A stretch of DNA of 64,000 nucleotides, from positions 17,643,346 through 17,707,345 of the forward strand of contig CM024766.1 of the NCBI GenBank assembly GCA_014218235.1, read 5' to 3'. The notes beneath the pieces were generated by a model that saw nothing but the letters and a program-made list of their open reading frames with translations, made no database searches and was not told where the DNA came from. The stretch is from Colocasia esculenta (lineage: Eukaryota; Streptophyta; Magnoliopsida; Alismatales; Araceae). Positions 33,417 to 43,911 of this stretch are shown here, piece after piece (within the stretch, counting starts at the first letter, position 1; each line of letters begins with the position of its first letter). The position numbers and the translations under genes are program-made.

Positions 33417-35229
33417 TGTAAGGTCTCGGGTCTTTAGTGGATCCTTATTGGGTCTGTAGAGGTCCTGTGTGGTTGACGGCCAGGGCTTGCCGTTGAGTCT
33501 GAGTCAGCGTCCAGCAATGTGGACGTTTGATGAAGAACTCAACGACATGGGATCTGGACGTCAGTCTGTAGGTGGTTCAGTTGGCGGCCAGAGATGTTGA
33601 CGTCGACTAACCAGTCCTGTTGAAATAGGGCAGCCCGAGAGCAGAGCTTCTTCTTCTCCTTTCCTCTCCCTTCTTCCATCTTTGCTTTTCTTGATTTCCA
33701 GCTTCTGTTGGGTGATTTGAGCTCGTGGGAAGGCCCTGGATCGTGTGGCGTTGCTAGATCGGGCGGGAAACGCGTGGTTTTGGTGCGATTCGCGCGGAGT
33801 CTTCGGGGAATCCGGCGCGATTAGTGGCTGTTTGGGGATTCTTAAGGCGTTCTGAGGTAGGGACTTAACCCCTATAACCCTCCCCAGCAAACTAGCATGC
33901 CCAATTAAGTGAATTGGAATGCAATTTATGGTTTAGGGTTTGGGTTGTACCATGCCGGGATTTGGATAAATTAGACAATCTAAGTGTTAGACTGTTTAGT
34001 TTAGATGTTCTGATAGTGTAGATTGATGAGAGGAAGTGTTTCCCTCCATCAGTCGGAGTTTGGTTAAGTGTTTCTGCCCATTGGGACAGATTCGGTTCAG
34101 TTCTGGGTTTGGGGGACTGAAGACCTAAACGTCCACATCCCTGGACGTTGAGATCTTCTGGGGTGATTTAAACGACAAGGTCGACTGCCGTTTAATCAGG
34201 ATAAATGACATGGGGAGTGCCGTTTACCTCATATTGGCGGCAATCGATCAGGCCGTTAATCTCTTGTATCCCAGCAGACTTAAATTGTGTGTTTAGAGGC
34301 GATTGACATGTGATGTCCGCCCTAATAGCACAAGTGGGCCAGGCTTAGAGTGTGACTCTGCCTGTGCATGGGAGTAGTTGCTTGTGACACGAGGTGTTTA
34401 CTTACTGTACGGGGTTTCAGACGTTGAGTGTGTTCCGTCTGTTGTACGCGCGTTGCGTTACCGTGTACCCGTTTCTGTTGTGTTACCTAGGCGTGGGTGC
34501 GACTCCGTCTAGACGACTAGTGTGTGGTTATCCTCCGCTAGTGAGCCGGGACATCGAGTGCGACTCTGTCCTGTGCGTACTCCTTGTGGTGGTTTTGAGC
34601 CGGTCTCCGTGGAGCCCCTTCTCTACCGCTAGGGTCAAGCGTAGGGGAAAAACCGGTCGTGGACCAGACGCGAGAGAGAGCGTCTGTAGTGTGCACACGT
34701 GGCTGGGGTTGAGAGCCTCTGTGGTGACGGGACGCCGAGCCACAGACCCTAGCTGAGTCCTACTTGCTGTGTGTGTGAGTGTGTGTTACTGAGCCGCGTG
34801 GTTTACAGTTTTGTGTTGTGGTGCGACGTGTACTTACTTTCAGTTTTACTTTCCGCACATTAGTTTAGTTTCCGGTGGGGTTACTTTTCCCTACTGGGTC
34901 TCTTTTCTTGAGACTCACTCCCTTCCCTTTCAGGTGGGTCTTCGTCGACTCCCGTTCTAGGAGAGTCTAGCCACTCCGGTGTTGGTGCTCCCTAGCTGCA
35001 GTGAGTAGTACCTTTTTGTTGTACTTCTGTACTCTGTACTTTGTCTCAGACTCTGAGTTGTATATATTATGTTTATAGTGGAATTTTACAACTTTGCATG
35101 GTGTGTATCTTCTTATATATAGTCTCCTCGAACTTTCACTTCCTACCCTTCCGAGCTTGTCTCGTGGGTTAGCGGGTCAGAATTCGGGTTACTGGTTGTT
35201 ACTGGTAATGCGGATTCTGGGTCGTTACA
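33417..35229 (+). repeat. 5' LTR of element D (1813 bp)
   Basis: It opens TGTAAGGTCTCGGG and ends GGGTCGTTACA, four bases of which (TGTA/TACA) form an inverted repeat. It is preceded by CAGCT and followed after three bases by the primer site. No gene is visible; open frames inside are short and repeated in both LTRs. Confidence 0.96.
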
Positions 35230-35232
35230 GTT

Positions 35233-35244
35233 TGGTATCAGAGC
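35233..35244 (+). other. Primer binding site of element D
   Basis: TGGTATCAGAGC matches the complement of initiator methionine tRNA and lies three bases after the LTR. Confidence 0.93.
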
Positions 35245-35396
35245 CTGGTCTGATGAGATATATATAAGGAAATACCCATCATGTTAACTCAGAGTCTAAA
35301 GAGTACAGCTGCAGCTGTGGCTAGCTATTTATCTAGCTATGTAGCCCAGAGTTAGTTAGTGTATTTATGTGTGTATTTTGTTCTGTGTGTAGTTCT

Positions 35397-36401
35397 ATGG
35401 CGCCTAGGCGACGTCCTAGAGAGGGAGTAGCCGAGCAGGCGACTCGTCAGGAGGTTGGAGATGCTCCGCCACCTCAGCTGACACAGCCTTTGCCACAGGA
35501 CGCACATAGTGGTATTGTTCCGCCGCCGCCACCTCCACCTTAGGTAGCTCAGGGATTAGACATGACTTGATTTCTTGAGGGGATGGCTCAGTTTGTTGCT
35601 CAGCACCGTGACGCGCCGGTACCCCAGGGTGGTACTGGGAGGGTGTTGAGGGAGTTCTTGCAGTTTCAGCCGCCTCAGTTTTTGGGCCAGCCTGATCCAG
35701 ATGTAGCGCGAGCTTGGTTAGATGCTGTGGAGCGGACTTTTCGTTCCATGGAGTGTGTTCCAGAGGAGCGAGTGCTGCTAGCCAGTTACCAGTTGCAGGC
35801 GCAGGCGTTGACTTGGTGGTCCGCTGAGTGGGAGACTACTTTCCAGTCTCGCCCACTGAGACAGATTCCGTGGCAGGAGTTTGTTGTTTCTTTTGAGAGA
35901 GCCTTCTGTCCTACTTACGTTCGGACGGAGAGGTTGTACAAGTTTATGGACTTGCAGCAGAGGGACTCTACTGTGGTGCAGTACAGGGCCAGACTTGTGG
36001 AGTTAGGGCGTTATGCTCCGCAGATTATGGGAGATGAGGGTCTGAGGACTCAGCAGTTTGTGAGAGGCTTGAGGCCAGAGCTCAGGCAGGCGCTGATAGT
36101 TGCTCGTGTCACAGACTTGAATGTGGCCTATCAGACAGCGGCAGCGTTGGAGGCAGACACCTTGCGGACTCATGCTCGGAGTGCAGAGGTTCAGACGCAG
36201 GTAGTTCCTTCTCAGCCTCGACAGCAGCAGGGTAGTGTGCAGACGACCTCGAGGACTACGACTTCCTACGCGTCCACTTCTACTGGGACGACGGCGAAGT
36301 CAGGATCTCGAAGGAAGTTTCGGCGTGATAGGAGGCAGGTAGAGCAGAGGCAGCAGTCGGTTGGGAGTGTTCAGCAGCCGACAGGTCAGCCTTCGCAGTA
36401 G
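35397..36401 (+). pseudogene. gag: Gypsy gag of element D, three stops
   Basis: An ATG at 35397 (MAPRRRPREGVAEQ) opens a frame that runs through a proline run, a TAG at about 35541 and a TGA at about 35568, then continues from 35583 as a clear retrotransposon gag domain (LQFQPPQFLGQPDPDVARAW, ERTFRSME, LQAQALTWW, FVVSFERAF, FMDLQQRDSTVVQY, FVRGLRPELRQAL). A Gln/Ser/Thr-rich tail ends at TAG 36399. The same frame continues past it into the zinc knuckle, so TAG 36399 is a mutation and not a natural gag end. Gag would form the particle shell and bind RNA. Confidence 0.88.
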
Positions 36402-39400
36402 GTACAACGTACTTTTGCTGGGCAGTGCTACCGGTGTGACCAGATGGGTCATATGGCGCGAGATTGTCCTTTGCTACCTCGTGTGCCACAGCAGCAGACC
36501 CAGTCACAGCCCCGAGTGCAGCAGCAGCAGCAGCAGGCACCTGTGCAGCAGCGTCAGCAGACCGGAGGTTCTGGTGGGTCGAGAGGTAGAGGTCGTGTTA
36601 CCCACTTGACTCGTGCAGACGCGGAGGCAGCTCACCTGGTGGAAGGTACTGTTTCAGTTTTTGGTTATGCAGCTAGAGTCTTGTTTGATTCCGGTGCCTC
36701 TCACTCTTTTGTGTCTGAGGACTTTTTAGACTCCCTTGGAGAGTTGAGTTCGGGAGAGTCTGTTGAGTTGGCAGTAGAGTTTCCGACAGGGGACTTTGTC
36801 CTTACGTCCTACTGTCTCGAGGAGGTACCTGTGCAGTTGCAGGATCAGTTGTTGTCAGCCCGTCTATTTGCCTTGCAGTTACATGACTATGATGTGATTT
36901 TGGGTATGGACTGGTTAGAGTGGTATGGTGCAGTGATGGATTGCCAGAAGAAGAGGGTGCACTTGCGGATACCTGGGGCAGCGGCGTTCTACTTCCAGGG
37001 TATCGTACCTCTTACTTCTCGCTTTTTAGTTTCTGCTTTGAGGGCAGGGAGGTTGCTTGCTTCTGGTTGTCAGGGTTTCCTAGTTTCTGCAGTGACTCTT
37101 GACCAGATTGTCTCGGGAGTGGGAGACATTCCTGTAGTGTGTGAGTTTCCGGATGTTTTTCCGGAAGAGTTGCCTGGTCTTCCACCAGAGAGAGAGATTG
37201 AGTTTACTGTAGAGTTGGTTCCTGGCACTTTACCTTTTGCGCAGGCACCGTACCGTATGGCACCAGCAGAGTTGAGGGAGTTGAAGAGGCAGCTTGAGGA
37301 GTTGTTGGAGAAGGGCTATATTCGTCCTAGCTTTTCTCCGTGGGGGTCACCTGTTTTGTTTGTCCGGAAGAAGGATGGTAGCCTGAGGTTGTGTATCGAT
37401 TATAGGAAGCTAAATCAAGTGACCATCAAGAATAGGTATCCTTTGCCTAGGATTGATGATCTCTTTGATCAGCTTCAGTCTGCTCGTGTCTTCTCGAAGA
37501 TTGACTTGAGGTCGGGCTACTATCAGTTGCGGATTAGAGATTCTGATATTGAGAGGACTGCTTTTCGGACCAGATATGGACATTTTGAGTTTTTGGTGAT
37601 GCCGTTTGGGCTCACCAATGCTCCAGCAACCTTCATGGATCTGATGCACCGGGTGTTCCACCAGTTCTTGGACCGGTTTGTCGTAGTGTTTGTTGACGAC
37701 ATCCTGGTGTACTCCGCTTCGGAGGAGGAGCACGCCGAGCACCTGAGAATCGTGTTACAGACTTTGCAAGAGCACCAGTTGTATGCCAAACTTAGTAAGT
37801 GTGAGTTTTGGCTACAACAGGTTCACTTCTTGGGGCACGTGATCTCAGGTGAGGGAGTTTCAGTAGATCCAGCGAAGGTTGAGGTAGTTTTGCAGTGGGA
37901 GAGTCCTAGATCTGTGTCTGAGATTCGTAGTTTTCTGGGTTTGGCAGGTTACTACCGCAGGTTTGTTCGAGATTTTTCTCAGGTTGCTGCACCCTTGACT
38001 CGGTTGACGAGAAAGGGAGTTCGTTTGAGTGGTCGGAGCAGTGTGAGCAGAGCTTCATAGAGTTGAAGCGACTGCTTACGTCGGCGCCAATTCTTGCCTT
38101 ACCTTCAGGTGAGGAAGGTTTTGAGGTTTGCACAGATGCTTCAGGTGTTGGTTTGGGTGCGGTCTTGATGCAGCAAGGCCGAGTGGTGGCTTATGCGTCT
38201 CGCCAGCTTAAGCCCCACGAGGAGAGTTACCCGACCCACGACCTAGAGCTTGCAGCTGTGGTGTTTGCTTTGCGGATTTGGCGTCTTTACCTGTACGGAG
38301 TGAGTTTTGTAGTCCGTACCGACCAGCAGAGTTTGAGATATGTGTTTTCTCAGAGGGATCTGAATATGAGGCAGCGTCGATGGAATATCTGAAAGACTAT
38401 GATTTCAGCATTGAGTATAAGCCTGGAAAGGCGAATATGATGCTTAGAGAGTGGCAGTTGTGGCAGTCTGCGACAGAGGGATCTTTCAGAGTTTCATCCA
38501 GTCGTCGTCAGTGTGTGTTGGGCAGTTTGTTAGCAGCTCCCGCAGTTGTGAGACAGGTTGCTGAGGCTCAGCAGGCAGATCCCGAGTTGCACAGTGTGTT
38601 GCTTCTTCCAGAGGTTGAGCTTTGTGAGGACGGGACTGTTAGGTTCCGAGATAGACTCTATGTTCCTGTTGAGGAGTCTATCAGGAGAGTTGTGTTGCAG
38701 GAGGCACATGGTTCCAGGTACTCTATTCATCCAGGGGCGACCAAGATGTATCACAGGTTGAGACGTCAGTTTTGGTGGCCTGGGATGAAGAGAGACATAG
38801 CGGCTTTTGTTGCTAGGTGTTTGGTCTGTCAGCAGGTGAAGGCCGAACATCAGCGTCCGGGAGGACTTGTGCAGCCGTTAGAGATTCCGATGTGGAAGTG
38901 GGACCACGTGACGACTGACTTTGTTTGTGGTTTGCCGAGGACAGCTGGAGGTTTTGACAGCATTTGGGTTCTTGTGGACAGATTGACGAAGACTGCCAGA
39001 TTCTTACCTGTCAGGACTAGTTGGGGTGTGAGTAGGTTGGCCGCGTTGTACGTAGAGCGGATTGTTCCTTTGCATGGAGTGCCGATCTCTATTGTGTCAG
39101 ACAGGGATCCTCGCTTCACTTCTGGGTTCTGGCGCAGTTTCCAGAGAGCTTTGGGGACAGAGTTGGCTTTTAGTTCCGCCTACCACCCTCAGTCAGACGG
39201 TCAGTCAGAGCGGACTATCCAGACTTTGGAGGACATGTTTAGAGCTTGTTGCCTGGAGTGGCAGGGGTCGTGGACAGTTCACTTGCCGTTGGTCGAGTTC
39301 GCATATAATAATAGTTATCACTCCAGTATCGGTTTGGCACCATATGAGGCTTTGTACGGACGACCGTGTCGCACTCCTCTTGACTGGTTCGAGGTTGGCG

Positions 39401-40035
39401 AGCGAGTTGTCACGGGGCCGGAGTTGGTTCAGCAGTCAGTTGAGGTAGTTCAGCTTGTGAGACAGAGGCTTCAGTCAGCTCAGAGTCGGCAGAAGAGTTA
39501 TGCAGATCAGCGTAGACGACCGCTCGAGTTTCAGGTAGGAGACCAGGTGTTTGTTCGTGTGTCTCCTATGAAGGGAGTGGTGAGGTTCGGTAAGCGTGGA
39601 AAGTTGAGTCCTCGCTTTATTGGGCCTTTTACCATTATTGAGCATGTCGGAGGTTTGGCGTACAGACTTGAGCTTCCGTCAGAGTTGGCAGCAGTGCACG
39701 ACGTGTTCCACGTGTCGATGCTTCGACGGTACCTTTCTGACGAGTCTCACGTTCTGCAGAGTGCAGAGTGGTCTGAGGTGACTACAATGTTGACTGTACC
39801 AGAGTTTCCGTTGCACATTGAGGAACGCCGAGTTCAGAGGTTGAGGAACAAGGCTATCCCTTTAGTTCGTGTTGCGTGGCAGCGGCACTCCGGTGGTGAG
39901 TCGACATGGGAGCGGGAGGACGAAATGCGCGAGCAGTTTCCGTACCTCTTTGGTGAGTCTTCTTTCCTTGTGTTATTTGAATTTTTAGGGCAAAATTCCT
40001 TAAGGGGGGAGGGCTGTAAGGTCTCGGGTCTTTAG
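36402..40035 (+). pseudogene. pol: Gypsy pol of element D (knuckle, protease, RT, RNase H, integrase, chromodomain)
   Basis: In order: CCHC knuckle CYRCDQMGHMARDC (about 36427-36468), protease LFDSGASHSFVS (about 36684), reverse transcriptase with SPWGSPVLFVRKKDGSLRLC, FSKIDLRSGYYQL and FVDDILVYS (about 37686), RNase H (CTDASGVGLGAVL, DLELAAVVFAL), integrase zinc-binding region (H...CLVCQQVK), integrase core (TTDFV, SDRDPRFTSGFW, NSYHSS), and a chromodomain-like end (ERRVQRLRNKAIPLVRVAW, ESTWERED). RNase H lying before integrase confirms Ty3/gypsy. One-base losses near 38010 and 38375 shift the frame, and the usual ADALSR motif near 38440 is damaged. The last ~7 codons of the frame run into the 3' LTR. 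Confidence 0.93.
40002..40014 (+). other. Polypurine tract of element D
   Basis: AAGGGGGGAGGGC directly precedes the TG of the 3' LTR. It overlaps the end of the open pol frame. Confidence 0.85.
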
Positions 40036-41832
40036 TGGATCCTTATTGGGTCTGTAGAGGTCCTGTGTGGTTGACGGCCAGGGCTTGCCGTTGAGTCTGA
40101 GTCAGCGTCCAGCAATGTGGACGTTTGATGAAGAACTCAACGGCATGGGATCTGGACGTCAGTCTGTAGGCGGTTCAGTTGGCGGCCAGAGATGTTGACG
40201 TCGACTAACCAGTCCTGTTGAAATAGGGCAGCCCGAGAGCAGAGCTTCTTCTTCTCCTTTTCTCTCCCTTCTTTCACCTTTGCTTTTATTGATTTCCGCA
40301 GCTTCTGTTGGGTGATTTGAGCTCGTGGGAAGGCCCTGGATCGTGTGGCGTTGCTAGATCGGGTGGGAAACGCGTGGTTTTGGTGCGATTCGCGCGAAGT
40401 CTTCGGGGGAATCCGGCGCGATTAGTGGCTGTTTGGGGATTCTTAAGGCGTTCTGAGGTAGGGACTTAACCCCTATAACCCTCCCCAGCAAACTAGCATG
40501 CCCAATTAAGTGAATTGGAATGCAATTTATGGTTTAGGGTTTGGGTTGTATCATGCCGGGATTTGGATAAATTAGATAATCTAAGTGTTAGATTGTTTAG
40601 TTTAGATGTTCTGATAGTGTAGATTGATGAGAGGAAGTGTTTCCCTCCATCAGTCGGAGTTTGGTTTAGTGTTTCTGCCCATTGGGACTGATTCGGTTCA
40701 GTTCTGGGTTTGGGGGACTGAAGACCTAAACGTCCACATCCCTGGACGTTGAAATCTTCTGGGGTGATTTAAACGACAAGGTCGACTGCCGTTTAATCAG
40801 GATAAACGACATGGGGAGTGCCGTTTACCTCATATTGGCGGCAATCGATCAGGCCGTTAATCTCCTGTATGCCAGCAGACTTAAATTGTGTGTTTAGAGG
40901 CGATTGACATGTGATGTCCGCCCTAATAGCACAAGTGGGCCAGGCTTAGAGTGTGACTCTGCATGTGCATGGGAGTAGTTGCTTGTGACACGAGGTGTTT
41001 ACTTACTGTACGGGGTTTCAGACGTTGAGTGTGTTCCGTCTGTTGTACGCGCGTTGCGTTACCGTGTACCCGTTTCTGTTGTGTTACCTAGGCGTGGGTG
41101 CGACTCCGTCTAGACGAACTAGTGTGTGGTTATCCTCCGCTAGTGAGCCGGGACATCGAGTGCGACTCTGTCCTGTGCGTACTCCTTGTAGTGGTTTTGA
41201 GCCGGTCTCCGTGGAGCCCCTTCTCTACCGCTAGGGTCAAGCGTAGGGGAAAAACCGGTCGTGGACCAGACGCGAGAGAGAGCGTCTGTAGTGTGCACAC
41301 GTGGCTGGGGTTGAGAGCCTCTGTGGTGACGGGACGCCGAGCCACAGACCCTAGCTGAGTCCTACTTGCTGTGTGTGTGAGTGTGTGTTACTGAGCCGCG
41401 TGGTTTACAGTTTTGTGTTGTGGTGTGACGTGTACTTACTTTCAGTTTTTACTTTCCGCACTTTAGTTTAGTTGTCGGTGGAGTTACTTTTCCCTACTGA
41501 GTCTCTTTTCTTGAGACTCACTCCCTTCCCTTTCAGGTGGGTCTTCGTCGACTCCCGGTCCAGGCGAGTCTAGCCACTTCGGTGTTGGTGCTCCCTAGCT
41601 GCAGTGAGTAGTACCTTTTTGTTGTACTTCTGTACTCTGTACTTTGTCTCAGACTCTGAGTTGTATATATTATGTTTATAGTGGAATTTTACAGCTTTGC
41701 ATGGTGTGTATCTTCTTATATATAGTCTCCTTGGACTTTCACTTCCTACCCTTCCGAGCTTGTCTCGTGGGTTAGCGGGTCAGAATTCGAGTTACTGGTT
41801 GTTACTGGTAATGCGGATTCTGGGTCGTTACA
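40015..41832 (+). repeat. 3' LTR of element D (1818 bp)
   Basis: It matches 33417-35229 along its whole length with about 2 % differences and a few one-base indels. It ends GGGTCGTTACA and is followed by CAGCT. Confidence 0.96.
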
Positions 41833-43911
41833 CAGCTGCTCAGGGTGGCTCTGTGATGGCGGATGCTCCCATTCAAGCGGAGCAAGTACCAAATGAAGAA
41901 GATGCTCCTATGGAGGGGGAGCTATCAAAAGAAGGTTCAGTAGAAGCAACTCCAGTTGTTGATGGTCAGGAGGAAAGGCATAGAGATTCTCCAAATTTGA
42001 ATGACAGAGAAGGGGAGATTGCAAGCTCTTCTAGCTCAGATGATGATCAACCTCCTCCAGCAAAAGAAGGCAAGAAGAAAGGAAAAGAGTTGCCTCTGAA
42101 GTTCCTCTCCTGGCTGATACACCTTTTGAGTGGCAGGTCAAACAGAAAATTGTTATAAATTTAAAGCCTGTGATTGAGAGGCTTGATGCTCAAGGCACAA
42201 TCCTGTGCTCTCTCCAATCAGATGTTAGTTCAATCTTCATGAGCCAAGCTTCAACTTCAAAGGATATCTCCAACATAAGAAATGCCATGAAGTGGTTTAA
42301 CTAGGAAATGGGGTCTATGAAAAGTTTGCTGGGAGACATTCTCAAGGTGGTTGGAGCTCAAATTCCTCCTCCTCCACCTCCTACAGCACAGGTTCCGGAG
42401 TCAGGGCCTTCAAGGCCATCAGTTCAAGAGGCAGGGCCAACAAGGCCAGAAGCAGCAGCAGTACTAGCAGAGGCAACAGTAATTGTTGAAGGGCCATTTG
42501 GGCCAGATGATCAGGTTAAAGGGCCTCCAGGGCCATCTGAGCAAGGGTCAGGGGCATCAGGGCCATTGGAGAGTGAGTCTATGCAGAAAGAGGCAGAAGA
42601 GTCCTTGGCACCCAAGCCCCCAGCTCCCTCTTCTCCCTCTCACACACCTATTCCTCCAACTCCACCCTCAGCTTCTACAGCTCCTCCTGCTCCCCAAACA
42701 TTCAAAAAGCCTCAATCCAGACCAATTTCTTCTCCTACTCCATTTCCTCCTCATTCCACCTCATCTCCTTCCTCCTCTACTACAATTCCTTCTCCTTCTC
42801 CTATACTTGAGGTCCTCCAGCATCCTCAGCTGGAGCCTCCTCCTCCTCCTTTGGTCCCTCCCTTGGACCAGTTGATGACCTCCCTACTACATCACATTCT
42901 TTTCTTCATCCTACTCCTCCACCATCTTTCATCACTATCATACCTGAAAGAGCTCAACTCAACTCTCCCTTTATGGAAAAGATAAAGGATGAGTTTGAGG
43001 AAGGGGTCCTCAGATCTGTGTTGAAGGTTGGAGAACATGTCCATAGGGCAGACTCTTCTAGTCCTGCCCCCAAGAAGAGGAAAACTACTTCCACTTCCTC
43101 CATTTCCTCTGAACCTAAATATCCTCCCTTGTGGTTCTCTCTCACAGTGGACAACAAACATAACCCACTGTATAGGGAATACCTTTCCAAAGTTGTTATT
43201 GCCACCATCATTAACCTTCCTTTTCAAAATCTTTCAGATCATTTGAACACCATTCTACCCTACACTTCTCTTTCAAAATCCGAAAAGTCCAAAATCTTCG
43301 CTCTTGCCCACTCCAAAACTGAAGAGCAGTGGGGCAAAGGTCACAAGGATCTCCTCAAGAAATTCATTCTTGCCAAATCTGCTAGATTCCCTCCAAGGGA
43401 CCACTCCCTGACCTTATCAGAGTGGCTCAGGATATATCATAGGGAACTTTGGGCACCCTTCATTCAAAAGGAAATCAAGATGGTCAGACACTATGTGTTG
43501 TTCAACAACTACAGATATGTCCATCAACTTCCTGAAGTTCAGCTCAGCCAGTTCAAAAGGGCCATTTCAGCTCTCACTCCAGACATCTCACATACTTCAG
43601 ATGTTCAGGTAGATTTTGCTACCCTCCAAGTACCTGAAGAGATATCCCTTCCTCAAATCCATTTCCTTATCATGGAATCCTCTATAGGATCCATCATTTT
43701 TGAGCGTTTTGCCAGAGTAATGGGCAGAATTAAAGTACAGAAAGGTTGCCTGGTTGCTTTTCCTAGATTCCTATTTAGGGAATATCACCAGGGGCATGTA
43801 AGTGCTGAAGTTCTAGCCCCCATTCTATCTGAATGTGAAAGGCTGACATCCTCAGAATGGTCCAAGTTCTATCCTCTGTTAGCTCAGTAGTTGTTTGCAC
43901 TCAATGAAGCT
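41833..43911 (+). pseudogene. Third gene of element C, part 2, cut by G
   Basis: The frame resumes after D with AAQGGSVMADAP. It covers the acidic region, a helical segment (IVINLKPVIERLDAQGTILCSLQSD), a proline-rich region with repeated GPSRP/GPPGP words (about 42400-42580) and PPAPQTFKKP, then the C-terminal domain (YPPLWFSLTVDNK, YREYLSKVVIATIINLPF, LAHSKTEEQWGKGHKDLLKK, LFNNYRYVHQLPEVQL, MGRIKVQKGCLVAFPRFLFREYHQGH). Breaks: frameshift near 42095, TAG at about 42302, a C lost near 42810, TAG at 43888. Element G is inserted in AAGCT at 43907-43911. Function is unknown; parallels with B show it is one gene. Confidence 0.72.

Larger units (their letters stand above)
33417..41832 (+). mobile_element. 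Element D: Ty3/gypsy chromovirus (Tekay-like), nested in C
   Basis: It has LTRs at 33417-35229 and 40015-41832, a primer site, gag-pol with chromodomain, and a polypurine tract, flanked by perfect 5-bp copies of CAGCT (33412-33416 and 41833-41837). Excising it restores the frame of the C third gene. By eye the LTRs differ at three to four dozen positions of ~1815, about 2 %. The coding region has three stops and two frameshifts, so this copy depends on others. Confidence 0.96.

Noticed and set aside
34394..34756. Open frames in both LTRs of D (also 41098-41358)
   Set aside because: They recur only because the LTR is duplicated; differences between copies disrupt them and no domain is seen.
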